Below are positions 63,628 to 64,000 of a stretch of DNA of 64,000 nucleotides, one piece after another. Each line of letters opens with the position of its first letter. Position 1 is the stretch's first letter. The translations under genes were made by a program, and so were the position numbers. The notes under the pieces were generated by a model, which worked only from the letters and a program-made list of their open reading frames with translations, was not told where the DNA came from and did not search any database. This DNA comes from Hymenobacter setariae (lineage in GTDB: Bacteria > Bacteroidota > Bacteroidia > Cytophagales > Hymenobacteraceae). The stretch lies in NCBI RefSeq assembly GCF_007713685.1, contig NZ_VMRJ01000001.1:248001-312000 (forward strand), in the 5' to 3' direction.

Positions 63628-63700
63628 GCCTCCATAGCTCAGTTGGTAGAGCTTCTGACTTGTAATCAGAGGGTCGTTGGTTCGAGTCCGACTGGGGGCT
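63628..63700 (+). tRNA. tRNA-Thr (anticodon TGT)
   Basis: A full cloverleaf can be drawn: acceptor GCCTCCA (63628-63634) with TGGGGGC (63693-63699) and one G-T pair, D stem GCTC/GAGC, and anticodon stem TCTGA/TCAGA with loop CTTGTAA (anticodon TGT at 63661-63663). A GGGTC variable loop and T stem GTTGG/CCGAC with loop TTCGAGT complete it. Discriminator T; no CCA is encoded. Confidence 0.95.
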
Positions 63701-63710
63701 CTTAATTGGC

Positions 63711-63749
63711 AAAGGCCGTTGTGAATTCAATATTCACAACGGCCTTTTT
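63711..63749 (+). terminator. Terminator after tRNA-Thr
   Basis: AAAGGCCGTTGTGAAT (63711-63726) pairs with ATTCACAACGGCCTTT (63732-63747) with a 5-nt loop, then TT. It ends the tRNA transcript. Confidence 0.85.
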
Positions 63750-63750
63750 G

Positions 63751-64000
63751 TTGGTGTGCCGTTTAGTGTGCCCAAATAGTGTGAGCTGTCGCTCATAGCG
63801 CTCAGCCGGGCCCGCCGCCATAGTGCTGTGCTTATCTAGCCTAACCATTGAACCTATCACGGTTTGCTCAGCGATTGCGTTCTTATGGCAGCATTCTTTT
63901 TGCTTTGACTAACGTCATTGAATGAAATCCGAACATACATCGGCTTCACTGGCGGCTATGGCGGCTACGCTAGCTTAGTGCTCGGCACCAGTGCCATCGA
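63751..64000. other. 250-nt stretch to the window end without a gene
   Basis: No open frame of useful length is seen. A direct repeat of the type GTGTGCC (63754-63760 and again near 63767) follows the tRNA. It lies at the window edge, so a gene may begin beyond it. Confidence 0.4.

Overview
The window looks like chromosomal DNA of a GC-rich Bacteroidota, most likely the family Hymenobacteraceae (Hymenobacter-like). Support comes from a SusC/SusD pair with FecR and ECF sigma factor, a type IX secretion C-terminal domain on a subtilase, a bifunctional HisB (phosphatase plus dehydratase) and HisIE, Bacteroidetes-type promoters (TTG, 19-21 nt, TAnnTTTG) and almost no Shine-Dalgarno sequences. Genus is inferred from overall resemblance; no search was run.

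Layout. 0-2.3 kb: a Ton motor operon (ExbB-like, ExbD-like, TonB-like). 2.4-9.0 kb: housekeeping genes (folC, a K+ channel, trmB, mnmA) plus a TrpF-like barrel that has lost its catalytic residues. 9.1-26.1 kb: one minus-strand block of eleven genes. Read in transcription order it is ECF sigma, FecR anti-sigma, STN-SusC, SusD, GH29 fucosidase, GH20 hexosaminidase, GntP permease, RidA, D-threonine-aldolase-like PLP enzyme, M19 dipeptidase and GH51 arabinofuranosidase. This is a glycan utilization locus with trans-envelope induction, joined to what looks like a D-amino-acid or muropeptide module. 26.6-34.4 kb: T9SS subtilase, small zinc-ribbon protein, rpe, a TonB-dependent receptor, an NTR-like protein, an alpha/beta hydrolase and a RES/Xre toxin-antitoxin pair.

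34.6-44.8 kb: a complete histidine operon hisG-D-C-B-H-A-F-IE with two unknown genes, a HAD phosphatase and a VOC protein inserted. Upstream lies an unannotated 33-codon leader ORF ending in five consecutive His codons, behind a consensus Bacteroidetes promoter and followed by several mutually complementary GGCTGG/CCAGCC segments. This is a strong candidate for histidine attenuation. 44.9-47.0 kb: an AT-richer patch with an uncharacterised gene and a 24-bp perfect hairpin. 47-63.5 kb: a TPR protein, gyrA, gpsA, HAD phosphatases, Maf, a DUF1015 protein, pdxH, a polytopic membrane protein, YqgE/AlgH and a DUF349 protein. A tRNA-Thr(TGT) closes the window.

Cross-cutting signals. (1) The hexamer CCTAGG occurs about 100 times by hand scan, where base composition predicts about 20. 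(2) At least four families of dispersed long hairpins sit between genes; one has two copies 6.5 kb apart with compensatory arm changes. (3) Between gpsA and a HAD gene, a 39-residue hydrophobic peptide is encoded opposite a possible antisense RNA, an arrangement like a type I toxin-antitoxin system.
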